Assembly (NCBI GenBank): GCA_021234155.1 | Contig: JAJEKV010000005.1 | Span: 14,999,468-15,063,467, forward strand | DNA from: Isoetes taiwanensis | Lineage: Eukaryota; Streptophyta; Lycopodiopsida; Isoetales; Isoetaceae | DNA length: 64,000 nt | Direction: 5' to 3' | Program-made: the position numbers and the translations under genes | In this document: piece after piece, positions 34,370 through 47,317 of the stretch | Position numbering within the stretch: position 1 is the first letter of the stretch | Layout of the letters: each line of letters opens with the position of its first letter | The notes under the pieces: model-generated | What the model was told of the DNA's origin: nothing | The model's input: only the letters and a program-made list of their open reading frames with translations | Database searches by the model: none

Positions 34370-34728
34370 ATTAGCAGAACCTTGTTCTCTCTTTTAACTT
34401 ACGATGGTACTATATGGTAGACATAACTTTAAACCTTGTATGCATCTTTCCCTCATCCATGTAGTAAACATAACAATTAGTCATTATCTATGCACATTTA
34501 TCATATATGCAAGCAAAAGCGAAATCGTAAACATAAATTGATATTTAATACATGGGTTCAAAAATACAATTCCCTCCTTTTTCTAACTTAAAATACAACT
34601 TCAGATGCAATACATTTTCACAACATGGCCAAAGCTTCACATTTACACAAGGATTCTACAATAGGGATAAAGCTTTTATATTCCCAATGTCTGCAGCTTT
34701 GTTTCCCCATAAAGAGTTAGATTTATCA

Positions 34729-34842
34729 CTGCAAGGGAAACTTGAATCACTACAAGGGAAATGTTCACTTGATGCCTTGGGAAGTGAACACACCTTACTG
34801 AGATATGTTGTCAATGTTAAAATGAAAAGCAAATGGGTCTGA
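34729..34842 (+). pseudogene. Captured piece of the START/COQ10-like last exon
   Basis: Carries ESLQGKCSLDALGSEHTLL and RYVVNVKMKSKWV, the same text as 15100-15190. It is joined to segment P sequence with a small repeat of CTGCAAGGGAAA/CTACAAGGGAAA at the junction. No other exon of the gene is present here, so this is a duplication-edge fragment. Confidence 0.85.
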
Positions 34843-36124
34843 TGCAAAGCGCATGGTTATTATTAGCCAATCAAAACAAAGGCAGCAAAAGCTTAAGAGA
34901 TCTAGAATAAAACACGACATAAAATTGAGTAATTGTGTGAATTTTTTTTCCATCAAAGATCTAGAGTCGAGTTTAAATTTTGTCGTGGCTTGGTAAACAT
35001 GTACAATTGCAGCATGAGGAAACACAATTGCGAACAATCACTAGGTCAGACAAGAGTATGACTTTGGCATAAGCAAGGCGGGGTATGCTAGGGGATATGC
35101 TTTGCACAACAATGATATTAGTGTATCTTTCTACCTTGATCTTCTATCAAAGAGGGTAATCATCTCGACGGTACTTTACCTAAACATGGAGGAATATATC
35201 ATTATTATTTTGTAAGAGATTAAAGACCGGAGCAGAAGGAAAGAGCTTAGAACACACTATGTTTTTGAAAACTATTCTAGAATTTCACATAAGTGTTAGA
35301 GGTTCTTAAGTGTTAGAGGTTCTTATTGATTAAGAAAGGAATATTGAGCTAGGACCAATCCCTTAGGGCGTCTCATCCTTCTCTTGAACATTATTTACAT
35401 ATTCTTAAGCAATGCTGGGCACCATTATTTGTATCTAATAAGATGAAGTTGTTGCTTCCATATAATAAATGCTTAAAATGTGCTGTATATATGCAATGAA
35501 AAGCATGTCTCTATATGTTCTGCATAATTATTTGCAAAATCATGCTAAAAACTATGTTTTTTTGCATTATTAAATGTGCAGTCGCCTTATAAGCAGCAAT
35601 ACTGGGATGACACACCCATACAAAACTTTGACTGCTACCCTTCAAGATTGTCGATGCTGGTTTATACAAAATCATTGACAAATGTCGGCATTCGCTCATT
35701 GCAATTGGAAATATGCATGCAAAAATGCAACGATGATAGTCTCTACACTCGAAGAGTTTAAGCCACTTTGGAAAAAGTGCAAGAGATCGAAGAGAACTAA
35801 ATAGGTAAGAAAGCTTTAAAAGACAACACTTGAAGTCAGACACACAAATTCACCTGCATGATATGACCATTCCAAAACTTAATAACTTATGATGTTCAAG
35901 TTTTAAGCTCAATAAATAAAACACTTTAGAAGGACAATATTCAACTTCAATTTATAACAAACGATATTTTTATTCATTTTGAACTTAATCCCAACGAAAA
36001 GCCCAGCAACGCTGGGCACTTTTTCTAGTATGCAATAATACAAGGATACCACATAAATTATGAAGGTAAGAATGCTTTGAGAAATGACAACGAACCCAAT
36101 CTACATTTTTATGTCTTCTAACTG

Positions 36125-36765
36125 CTTTCATTGGCACTGATTTGATCAACATGTATGCAAAAGGTGGCTTTCAGAGACAGGGGATGACTTTCATAATATG
36201 GTGGCCCAAGATGTTTCACCAGAATATGCAATAATACATCTGTGCCTTCTAACTGCTTGCAAAGAAAGGCCTGGGTATTTTTGAGGCAATGCAAGCAACT
36301 ATGGAACTATACATAACATACATAGATTGATGTTCTTGCATGATCAAGACAATGCATGAAACAGGAAAATTACTTGAGATCGCACCATGCCCACCTTCTG
36401 AAGAAGCAGGGGCAGCTTTGTTTAGTAGATGCAAAACTTATGGGGAGGCACCTTGCCAGAAAGATTGGTTAAATGCCCCGTGTACTTATGGCCCAGGAAG
36501 GTAAGAATGCTTTGAGAAATGAAAACGAACCCAATCTACATTTTTGTGCCTTTTAATTCTTGCAAACGAAGGCTTTGAGGCAATGCAAGCAATGCAAGCA
36601 ATTATGGACACATGCATGAAGCAGGGAAATTATTTGAGATTGCACCATGCCCAACTTATGAAGCAGCAGTGGCAGCATTGTTTAGTAGATGAAAAACTTA
36701 TGGGGTGTCAGAACAGATTGGTTAAATGCTGCTTCCCATGTACTTATGGCAAGTATTTTTGTAAA
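36125..36765 (+). pseudogene. PPR-protein remnant, copy 2
   Basis: Near-identical to 17695-18330, with the same LINMYAKGG, EIAPCPPSEEAG and SRCKTYGE text and the same internal duplication. Here and at 110-130 the word ATGCAAGCA is tandemly doubled, which links this copy to 1-290 rather than to 18130. Confidence 0.6.
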
Positions 36766-36983
36766 TAAATAGAATAGAGGGGCTAAGAATACTTGCATCT
36801 GGGGTAAAGGAAAAAGGCTGTAAAAACCATAATGAAGGCGAACAACTTGGTATATGAAGCCAGCCATAAAGTAAGCTAAGGTCCAGCAGTAAAGTTCAAT
36901 GATTGCCATGGGACTGTGATGTCTTGCCACACATGCAATTCGGGTGGATCTTCTAATCCAGAAGTAAGGTGAGTCTTCATTCT

Positions 36984-38635
36984 CCCACACAGGCCGTATC
37001 ACATCGGCAGCACAGCCGATGGTCAGTAGCATTGGAGTTCAGGGTTGCCCCCTCTTCCCACACTCTTTGGCCTATACATTGATCAGTATATAGGCTGTAT
37101 GAGGCATGCTCAGGCCGTATCACATCGGCAGCACAGCCGGTGGTCAGTAGCATTGGAGTGCGTCAGGGTTGCCCCCTCTCCCCCTCACTCTTTGGCCTAT
37201 ACATTGATCAGTTGGAAGATTGGCTCTCTGAGACAGCTCATGCATCACACAATCCGGCAACTCATATATGCTGACGATGTCAACCTCATGGCCTATACTC
37301 CAGAGGACATGCAACGTCACCTGGATGCTCTCGACACTTTTTGCCAATTCACTGGCATGCGAGTTAACTTGGCCAAAACTAGGGTGCTGCTAGTTGCATC
37401 ATCCCGTCAGCCAAGGCTTCCCACATTCACTTACCAGGGGCAAGAGGTAGAGGTGGCTCCGACCTACAAGTACTTGGGGATTGAGTTCTCAACTACCACC
37501 CATTGGGATGCGGCCGTCGGGTTATGGGTCACTGGCGGGTTGGAAAGCACTATATGCCATGCAACAACAATCCACAAGGCAGAGTTGTATGCCTGGGGCC
37601 ACCAGTCACATTTGTTTCGGGCCTTGGTTGAGCCGGTCCTTTTGTATGGGGCGTAAGTGTGGGGTCCGTGATATCCCTCAACACTGGAATGACCTCGGCA
37701 GTGCGAAGGCCTTCTTGGCACGGGCCCTAGGGGTAAAGTCCACAGCCCGCACTGATCCTACTCCAGAGACGGGCTTTACGCCCTTTCAACGGGCTGCATT
37801 GGAACGCCATATCATTTACTTCCAAAAGGTGGTCGCTATGGCTGATACACGCTTGCCCCAACTTGCTTTGGCCATGGCGATGGGTCCCCAATGCCCCAAA
37901 TCCTCTTGAAAGACAAGCAAGCTCGGTGGTTCTCACGCTGGGTGTGCGTGCAAACAGATGCGTCTGTGTCGGGGACAAAGAAAGATCGCGAGGCACTTAA
38001 ACCGTACCCTAGATGCTACTTTCCTTTGCAAGCTCACGGGATGCGAGGCTCGACGCATGTTAAGGCGGCACACTATCGCCAGTTAAGTCAATCCCTACGC
38101 TCACAAGAGGCCCACACCAAGATTTGTACACCCAACCGCCCATGAAGAAGCGCAGACTTATAGCTTCCATTCGCGACGGGTGCACATCGCCCGCGATGAA
38201 ACAGGGCGTTGGGGCTCCGGGAAGCACGAGAGCAAAGGCTTTGCCCGGTGTTGCCACCGGTAGCGATTGAGGATGAATGTCATGCCCTCCGGATCTGCCC
38301 AGCATTTGCCCATATCCGAGAGCGATATGTTCGATTACTAGTGCCTGGCCAGCCGTTGCATCGCTTATTGACTACGGCATCGGGGGGTTTGTTGGGGTCA
38401 TACCTCCGGAGGTTATGGATGCACGGACTTCGTTTGTGTCCTCGCTGGGACGGTATTAAACCGTCCTATGCAATTGTATGCAGTGTGCCAAAGATGCTTA
38501 TTACTTTGCTAAGGTTTTTCCTCGAAAACCCTTCTGGGTGGGGTTTTAATCCGTCGATGTACGCTTGTCGCTCTCTTTTGTTTGGGTCCCATAGGCCAAT
38601 TGGTCTCCGTGGACGCTAAAAACCTATTCTATTCT
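36984..38635 (+). mobile_element. LINE fragment, copy C (best RT of this insertion)
   Basis: The same insertion as 510-2166, better preserved. From 37045 the RT palm reads GVRQGCPLSP-like text (37150-37190), YADDVNLMAYTPEDMQRHLD (37267-37325), GMRVNLAKTRVLL and YKYLGIEF (37468-37490). After that come a thumb/connection region to about 37910 and a C-terminal zinc knuckle ending IEDECHALRICPAFAHIRERY (38265-38330). RT copies element RNA at a nicked target. About 36990-37085 and 37105-37205 are a tandem duplication within the element, present also at 540-760. The 3' end has the hairpin (38517-38555), GGGTCCCATAGGCC and two ATTCT units. It is broken by frameshifts and inactive. Confidence 0.9.
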
Positions 38636-39225
38636 AGAATTATTACTGATGTAGTGTTGGATATGTCACTTAGCTGGTACAAAAGGCATTTTATTTTAGA
38701 ACTTATTGAGAAACATGATGATAGTGCGTTTTTTTTTAGAATTTGCTTAGTGGCCAGTCCATTATGAATATTGGTGTTTTGGGTCCGACTTCAAGTTCCA
38801 GCAAAGAACAAATTTCAAGACCATATATTAGCCGCTGGTTTTGTAGATATCCTAGTAATGTTGCTACTGTCAAGAAAAATTATTAATTCTTATTGGACAT
38901 GCCTATTGCTTTAGAACATGGCTAGGTAATTGTTCTATGTTCTGGTTGCATTTACAGAGCATAAGGAACATGAAAAAACTACATGAGTCTGAGATATAAA
39001 GATTTGTTGGATTAAAAAAGTCTTCATAATTGGCACTGCATGAAGCTAATCTAGTGATTTTTCATGGCAAAGAATAGAGGCTTCATGATTGATAATGCAA
39101 ATGGCTTACAACACTTGGATAATGCACCTTGTGCATGCTCTCTTGCTTAAGATGACAATCTAGAAGAAAAAGAATGTGCATGCTCTCTTGCTTAAGATGA
39201 CAATCTAGAAGAAAAAGAATATCAT
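38636..39225. repeat. Segment Q, post-LINE flank
   Basis: Matches 18761-19350 and in part 2167-2460. It includes the 45-bp tandem repeat at 39130-39219. No gene is seen. At 39226 the two Q copies diverge, because the next 2.8 kb is absent from copy 1. Confidence 0.8.
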
Positions 39226-39583
39226 CAATTAAACATTAACAATCTCTATCTAGGTCCAAAAAGTTCACGAGCCTTTATGAAAGACTGAGGTTGCTTTTCA
39301 AAGACTAGATTTAATGGCAGGGCATTTAAATTGATCTTTATTGCAGGTATATGCTTTTGACTATATTTGTGTTTGTGGTAAATTAGGAATTGTTTCTTAC
39401 CCTTTTAGATCTGGAAGCCTTTTTGTAGTTGTATAAGTCATGATTATGAGAAGCCACTAGAGTTGCATTGTAACACAATATTCATGGGAAAGGAAAGCAA
39501 TTTCCGACTGTTAATTTTTTTCTCTCTACAGAAATGCTTTGCATGTTCTAATGTTGATTTGTTGAAGTTGCAAACGTAGATAT

Positions 39584-41094
39584 TTTTTTCTTTTTTTTTT
39601 TTGAAGGCAAGAGTCTGTATTATATTCGAATGATAAAACAATTATATACATACAGTTGAGTATGGAACTGCTACCACTTCTCTGATCCATGAATAGCAGT
39701 CCATACTCTGAGCCTAGTACTCTTAGAACCCCTCTCAACTTCTTCTCCATAGGATACTACAGGAGAAGAGGACTAAGTTCCTAGACCCTAGTGATGCAAC
39801 AAGGGCCAGCTACTGGACAAGAGCTACCCGGCCTCTTCTCCAGACAGATACTATGGGAGCACAGCTCTTGTCTTTCCCTGTGCCCCACTTGCATCACAGC
39901 TTCAAAAAGGTTGGCCCTAAGATAAACAGAAGAAACCAGACTTGAGTTAGAGAGCCATAAAAGAACGGGACAGCCAAGTGCACTGATCTGCCACCAAGCA
40001 AGAATTAAGGATCCTCTGTACGCTCCTCCCGAATGTAGTGATGGCCAAGCCAGATGCTGTAGCAGTACTATAAGGAGTGCCCTGGTGTGCGCGGCACTCA
40101 ACCTTCTTCTCACCAAGCAGACCAGCAGGGACACCACCGCTAGAATCCAGAATCATGCTAAGCCCATCTGCATCTAGCTATGCAGGCCTTGTCTTCCTGC
40201 AAAACCAATAATGAAACATTTCTATGGTCTCCCGCCCACTAGAAGCCCATGGCTCTCAATCTGTCCCGTACATCATGACTACCAGTACACAAGCCACCCC
40301 TTGCTGGGAAAGGGGAGCGCAGGCCCTGCTACATGTTAAGCAAACTACCACAAAATCTTTTAAATAATTGCAGACGGATTATGAGGAGTTGCTCCACTCA
40401 ATAGATCTTATTCTTGCCAACTCCTGGCATCTGCTCAAAGAAAGTTTACAGCCTAGTACTAATAATGGAAGCAGCGTCTTCTTCTTCCTTACCATAGTAC
40501 TATAGAAGAGCATCACTTCTTTCCAGCCTGCCTTTTGCCCAGCCTTAAAGATCCCTTCCGAAAAATGTTCTAGCAAAGGTTTCTGTACTAGCAGTGCTCT
40601 CCTTCTTCCTTAGGCGGTGAATACTATAGCTCTGCTTGCACTGTTTTTCCTAAAAACTGTATGACCTTCTCCCAGCCGACATACTAGAAGTAACCAAGAA
40701 AAGATATATCTGAAATAGAGCTAACCTTGACCACTAACCTGAGGCACAGCTCCCCTGACCGGAAATCTTGTGGAAGATGCTGAAATATGCAGCAGAAAAC
40801 CAGGTATGCCGTCCTTGCCAAGCAACACAGAAGCCCCTGGATCGTTAGAAGCTGAAAGATAAGGAAGGAAGGCTTTCCTGATTAGTAGCACAAGAGGGAA
40901 CAAAAGAGTGGAAAAACCCAGCTGCAAAGAAACGATTCATGCAGCCCTGTTATCTGAAGTGCAGATCCCTAATGGCCCTCCAGCAGCCTGCCAAAAGAGA
41001 CGTCTCACCAAGCAACAGAGACGGCCACAGCCGTCTCCTACGAGTAGGCCAAGAACTCGGCCGCCATCACCGGCCCGTTTTCGGCGCATCTATC
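39584..41094 (-). mobile_element. Poly(A)-tailed retroposon with 13-bp TSD
   Basis: Bounded by CAAACGTAGATAT at 39571-39583 and 41095-41107. On the minus strand it ends CTCTTGCCTTCAA followed by an A-rich tail (the T-rich run at 39584-39602), the same terminus as the element at 3459-4902. The body is 1.5 kb with no convincing protein, although the composition and scattered ORFs suggest a 5'-truncated LINE 3' region. It lies downstream of the fibrillin exons, in what would have been an intron of that gene. Confidence 0.85.
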
Positions 41095-41198
41095 CAAACG
41101 TAGATATAGAGTGCATTTTATTATGTAATAGCATGTTTATTTGATATATTTTGTTATTTGATTTCAAAAATGGCAGTTTTGAAGCATTTAACTTTTAC

Positions 41199-42056
41199 CT
41201 GTACTCGTTGTGGGCTGCGAACTTCAAAAGATGCTGTAGCAGAAAAAGAAGTTGATGCATAAGGTCCAAAGAAGGTGACGAAATTTTGGGCACTGAATGC
41301 TTCGGCTTCGATGGTTTTGCGAGATTTCTGCAAGCGTTGACAAGGGGCAAGATTCCTGCTACAAGAAGGGGGAAAAGTTCTGACTAGGAAGCGTCTCTGC
41401 AGATCACATTTGTGTTAAGAGCACAAAGAACAATAGCAGAAAATTGCACAAGTGAACTAAAGAGACAGTTCACCAGGAAGAAGTGATGATATGTGTGGAT
41501 ATTGATAAGGTTCTGCTTCATGATTTTTTACATGGGTAACAATTTACACCAGAATCCACTTTCCATTGAGCAGTTGTAGTGCATCTGTAGGAGCCAGGGT
41601 AGGGTTCTTAGCTTCCAGCTCAAAAATCAGTTCTATAACTTCTGCACGGACCTCACTGCTAGCAACAAGGCCGCGCTCAGTACCAAAAGCAGAATCAATC
41701 AATGCCTTCTTAAGCCCTAATATTGTATTATCTTCTGCAGGTGTTTCCACAGTTGTAACTACATCATGGCTGGATGATTATTTGTGCTTGGCTCCATGGC
41801 TCTCATTTTCCTGACCATTATTTTTGTCTGGCAAAGCTGAAGCCACCAGACTTCTCCAACCAGGAGTATATCGAGAGGTAGAAACAAATGGAGATTTTTG
41901 GAATGAAACTTTACATGCCTTCCCTGGGAAAAGAGGCAATTTGTTGTTTATAAGTCGCAAATGGGGCTTCAATACTGCATCAGTGATAATAAATCTGGTC
42001 TGATCAACCAAGCCCTTGAATGCAGATGAAGAAGTTGGAGTTGCCAGATCTGTGAG
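41199..42056 (-). pseudogene. Plastid fibrillin (PAP/fibrillin) gene fragment
   Basis: Minus-strand exons of a plastid lipid-associated protein, which coats plastoglobules. Exon 41550 to about 42056 starts with a serine-rich, transit-peptide-like stretch, then [47 protein letters not shown] and LLNGKWIL, ending at a GTGTAA donor. Exon 41199-41379 reads LFPLL, then after a shift IEAEAFSAQNFVTF, FGPYASTSFSATASFEVR and SPQRVQ at a GTAAAA donor. A TAA interrupts exon 1 (after GAKHK). Later exons (the IGTPQLT region) were not found beyond the retroposon insertion. In segment Q copy 1 only a trace of exon 1 remains near 19365-19410. It is probably non-functional. Confidence 0.85.
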
Positions 42057-42600
42057 AGAAGTATATCATGTTGAATTCATTTTCACTGTAAAAATATTAT
42101 TCTTTTCAATTCCATGACCCATCCTATGTGATAATATACGGCAACAGAGAGAGAATTCAAATGCAACAACTCGACTTATAAAATTCATCATGAAAATTCA
42201 TCTTAGCAAAGAATTAGGCTAACATATTCCAAATGTTGAAACATAAGTAAATTATCAACATCATCATATTTAAGGTCACTAACCGATTAAGAATTGTGTT
42301 TTTTTAATTTTTCATGTCACAGCAAATAGTCAATAGCCAATCTCCCTCCCTCCCTTTGTTTTCTACATGTTCGCTAGAAGCATAAAATGAAAAGCTACAC
42401 CAGATACTAGAATCATGGGTAATTAACTATTATGAAAGAACCTTTCAACTACACTTTTTGTTTAGTAGGATTGCCTAGCCCGACGTGCACGATTTCATGC
42501 AATTTTATCTATGCAACGTGTATGCCACATGTCCGGCCACGTCATACCTCCCCCTCCCCCCCGGTGGCTTCGTCTCTTATCTCCTTCGTCTGTTCTACAG

Positions 42601-43439
42601 GTGGTTTTGATAACATCATCTTCTTACGTTAATTTATGGAGCCTGATTGGGACATGTTCCATGTAAGCTTAAATCAATGCTTTTTCACTAGTTTTTGGTC
42701 TTTTGTTTTTTTTTTCACAAAATTTTGGTGCAGACTCTACATCCCGCAGTAGAATACCATGCTGCAGCTTGTGCTGTCAGAGGATGTGTTGTTTATGTAA
42801 AGTATCTGCAATGTGGAATGCTCTTGGAATGTGTCCAGAATTAGATATATATCACTGGTGAGGACTTCAATGCAGGGATAAACCAAGAAATCATAACTTT
42901 GAGCTGTTAAAGAAACTTGTGCTGCCTGATGGTTCTATACTTTGATCTCAACTTCCAGCCCGACACACTTGTGATTTCCTCTTCTCAGATCCTACACGAG
43001 ATCAGTCTAGATAATCAAAATTTATGGATAGACATGATTTATACTTTTGATCATACAACCTTATTGTGAAATTTCTGAACAGCCTGTTAAAGATTTGGAA
43101 CATGACTAAATATGCACGAGTAATAGGGGCCTTCAATTGCCAGGGTACTCCTTGGTGCATAGTTGATAAAGTAGCCAAAATGCATCAAAAACCCAAAAAC
43201 TATAACTGGAGGCATATATGCACGAGATGTACCACTTTTGAAAGACATAGCTAGAAGTGGCTGGAACCATGAGATTGTAGTTTATGGTCACCGCAATGGT
43301 CTGTTTATGAATCCTGCTATATACATGCGTCCATTCAGTTCTTTACATTTAGTTCTCCTGTGCAGAAGAGTTAGTGCGTCTTCCAAGAAGTGCAGCTCTG
43401 TCAATTACTCTGGAAGTTCTGAACTTCGAAATAGAATAG
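42601..43439 (+). pseudogene. Raffinose synthase/SIP1-type (GH36) pseudogene, copy 2
   Basis: Paralogue of 19980-20819. Exon 42601-42662 has TAA where copy 1 has GAA (LR-stop-FMEPDWDMFH). The later exon keeps more sense here: LLKIWNMTKYARVIGAFN and CQGTPWCIVDKVAK (43080-43180), then GWNHEIVVYGHRNG (43258-43300) and LPRSAALSITLEVLNFEIE before the stop at 43437. It thus has different disabling changes from copy 1, so the two decayed in part independently after duplication. Confidence 0.85.
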
Positions 43440-44726
43440 TACCATTGAAGACAAATTATATGTTTATTATTGAACCTAGAATTTGCTATTTCTAAGAATT
43501 AACATTCTACAAGCCTGGATTTGCAGAATTTAACTTCTGGTTTGTTCTTTGCTTCAATTGGCCTTCTAAAAATGTATTAACACTGGAGGGGCCATACAGT
43601 CACTTGAATATCAGAATCTAGCTAAACCAAATGATGAATCTGCCAACTGCATTGAACCAAATGATACATCTTCACCCCAACACAACCTCCACTCCAACCT
43701 CCACCCCACCCTGCATTTCCGCTAGTTTCTATATGACAAATATAAACATAAAATAGAATGCATGCGAAGCTACATTTGAACACGAAAATTATCATTGAGA
43801 CTCTAGATTGTTGTCTCTTTGCATGTACAAAGATCCAACCAGGATGGACTTGACTACATGGTTGCAATGTATTGAATAGCCAATGCGTTCTTTCGGCATC
43901 GTACCCATATTATGGGCCCCAACTAAGCAAATGGCATTCCATCTTCGCTCTGGTTGGCTCTTCTGGTGATTTGAAAATGTCACAAACTCCATGTATTTCA
44001 TGGCAACCATTCATCTGTTGGTGATTTATTTTTGATGCCCATACGAAGATGCTTATAAGTGCCGATTTATGCCATCCGGTACCCAACTTGAGGAAACAAT
44101 TGCATCTTACATTTCTAACTATAAGGGCAGATGTCTTTCAGAAACACTACATGAAAGTGAAACACTATATGAAAGTGATTGTGCAGATGTTGCTTGAGTT
44201 CTGCTGGCGTCGAGAGCACGGGGCCATCTGACAGAAGCAATGAAGACATGACTGTTGTCATGCGATGCCTTTTAGCCACACAAAGGAAGAAGCATGTACA
44301 ACAGTCTCCATCATGAAACCACTAAAAATTTGCCCTGTTGACATGCCAGGAATGGCATGTGGATTGCCACTTATGTAACGTGGAAGACAGAGAGGTGCAA
44401 TTCAACAGCCCAGAATGCTAAGTAGAATCCCTGGGGTAAACACAGCAGAATGCAAGGTAAACTGCTGCAGTAAAAATGTTGACTGACATTCCTGAAAGAA
44501 AACGTGCCACGTAGCAGAGCATGGTTAGGCAGATAGAGATGAATTAATCCAATGGTCATAAAAATAATAGAGCAAATGCGGAAACGAAGAAAAAAGGGGA
44601 ACCCGTCAGACTGCCTGCTGACCTTCAGCAGTGGAGGAATGTACCACTGTGACGGTCATCTATGGCCTACACTTCACAAGGAAGAGTAGAACCGGCAATC
44701 GCGCTCAAGCCAGCAGGCTCCACTTC
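43440..44726. other. Intergenic part of segment Q copy 2, no gene seen
   Basis: Matches 20820-22122 with few substitutions. Nothing further is recognised. Confidence 0.5.
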
Positions 44727-47250
44727 ATCGTCCGGGTTGTGAGATTAGTCTATGCATTTTCAGCATAGTTCCTAGTACGAACTATAGAACAGATCCTGTT
44801 CAAGTATAGTCGTGCTCATGTTTGCTCTGATGTTGTTTATATATGTTCAAAGATTTATTGATGGATGCCTGTGGGATATAGATTTTATCTTGTCTGCGGA
44901 CCTTTGCCTGATTCCTTCTAAGTCACCGATTGAGCATCATCACACATCTTGCTATCAACCAAGACAAATGCGGGACTATTCTCAGAAAGCGTGTCGGCAT
45001 CAAGTATGTTCTTTTGAAACCCCCTTTTTCTTTTTCTTTATTTTTCCGTTTATGATTGGTACTTCTACATTGCAAATACCCTTTCTCACATGATCTGCTT
45101 TGCCTCCTCGTGCAAAATAACCATGCAACAATGATGAGCGGTCAAATTCAAGATATACTGATGAATAAGAGCCTAACTGCTAATACAAAGGAAGGATTTT
45201 TATGAGAGGTTCTTTTGTTTGGCTTTAGGTGCATCAAGCATTGAAGTAAATGCTCAATTTGACCTAGTAACTATTGACATGGAAATAGTTTCTAGGCTAG
45301 GATCGACGTCCCGAGATGATTGGTTGCACCTTTGAGTAGCATATGAGATAAAGGTGTTGAGGCAAAATATATAATAAAAAGGGCAGACGAGTTCATGTAA
45401 TATGACAACCTTGTGTGGCCCGTCTGCGGTTAGATGGGGGATCTATTATGTGCATCTCTCTTGGTGTCATCAGGCTTAACCAAAATGCAAGTAAGCTTTG
45501 CTTTACTACATTTTGCAGCTATAAAATTGAGATAAATTGTCATATTTTTGTTGAAGAATAATGATCAATCTTTGTGAGTAGAACTATTTGGAGCAAAATA
45601 TGTGGAATTGGTACATATCAGTGACAGGTTCAACATCAATTTATGATTAAGGCATCTGCACTCAACATATGGCGTCCTACTATTAAGTCTGCACTTGCAA
45701 CCAATAGGTTTAGTTGCATGAAGATTTTAGATAGCATTTTTATTTGTATCATACTCTGTTGTTCAAGATTGTTGAGATATTATGAAACTGCGCATATGCT
45801 TGAAATCCTCCCCTTACTGTAATTTTGACTGTCTTGAGCTATTTTTGGGGTGTTCTTGGGTTGTCAACGGCTTGCCATGTCTGCAAAACGTGGTATGGAA
45901 GAATGCAAAATTGGTCAAATGAATTTATCTGTTGGAGCTTATTCATAGCATAGTTGGTTGCCTCAAGGCGCATAAGATCTTTAATATCCTAATGTGGACA
46001 TACTATCTTCATTATCTTGGAGCATGATTCTTCTGTAAGATTGATTCTTCCATAAGACCTTGGAGTTGATCAACACGCAAACAGAATAGATACTGCTTAA
46101 AGATTCCATCAAGCTTCCAAATACCAGTTAACTTATGGAGTTTGGTTTACCATGGTAATAATAAAGGGAAGCAGTCATGCTTTGAAGTAAGTCCCTTTTA
46201 TTTTCAGCACCCAAAATAATTAATTGTTTAGCTATGTTTAGGACCACGGCGAATTGCCGTCATGCTTGCAAATTATGTTTGTTGGCATTCATGCTGGCCT
46301 CAAATATTTGTAAGTTTGCACTTGTAGCCAATATGCTTAGTGGCATGAAGATTTTAGATGACATTTTTATTTTCTTTGTTTGCATTTATTTTGGTTACAC
46401 TTGGCTCAGATCTTCAGTATTGAGGTGATTTTTGCATGAGTCTGTTGTATATGCATGATCTTAAACATATTTGAGGGCAAAGAAGTGGGCCCATATTATA
46501 TGCCCGGAATTGGAGAATGTTTCCAGTTAAAATCATGGCTGTGGTAATTAATAGGAATTTTAACAACCAAATTATATGTCTGAGACTAAAGAGGCGTTAC
46601 AGCATTGGGACATGCATATATGTTACAAATGCATTAAGTTGCTTCAGAGCTATTTAATATTTCTTTCTAGCTATATCATTTAGGCCCTCTTTTTAGAAGT
46701 TTCTCTTATCGGACATGCCTATTCAATGGTCTGCAGTTGTAGCCTGTTCTAGAACCTTTTACGCATTTCTCAAGGCCATTAGGTGTTAGATCGTAACATC
46801 TGACTCTTTGTTAATGAGATTTGTTTAAGATACAAATGCTATTATCATGGGTTTGATTATTGTTTTGGATTTGTAAATACTTTCTCAATGTGAGATCTCA
46901 TTTAAATTTTATGGAGCTTTAAGCCTAATACTCTTGCTCCATCTTGACAGGGTATTTGCTTGAGTGCTCTACTAAAAACTCGTAGACATACTCTGGGTTC
47001 TGAATAATATGGTTGTTGATTATCAGCTCTGATGTAGACAAGTTGGGGAGTAGACAAACTTCCATATGATATGACTTTGCAACTGTGAGTTTTCTTCAAT
47101 TTAGAGGTTTTCCAATTCATGGGTAATATTTCTAGCTTGTGAAATATGTCCTTTGCGGGATAGAGTTTGAATCTCATTTATGTATTCCCGTGTATATTTC
47201 ACACACTGCAATACTTGCAAGGAAATTCTTGCATTGAAACAATTGTAAAA
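44727..47250. repeat. 3.43-kb block, third (truncated) copy
   Basis: Matches 22123 to about 24660, then stops at AACAATTGTAAAA, where the LINE region begins. It is more diverged than units 1 and 2 are from each other, with ordinary substitutions throughout. A locally scrambled stretch at 44885-45480 again sits on CAG/CTG words. Confidence 0.85.
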
Positions 47251-47317
47251 TTGGGATGAATGAGAACCATTTTATATTTGCCATTTTTACGTTGATGACT
47301 TAAAGGAAGGAAGTATA

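Larger units (their letters stand above)
29010..34728. repeat. Segmental duplication P, copy 2 (contains copia element)
   Basis: The flanks match 3030-5921. It carries the copia element at 30049-34369 and lacks the retroposon found at 3459-4902. The junction with segment Q copy 2 is at ATTTATCA/CTGCAAGGG near 34728. Confidence 0.85.
34729..44726. repeat. Segmental duplication Q, copy 2
   Basis: Aligns with 15099-22122, with a LINE inserted at 36984-38635 and with 39226-41995 present only here. It ends by running into the third copy of the 3.4-kb block at 44727. Confidence 0.85.
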
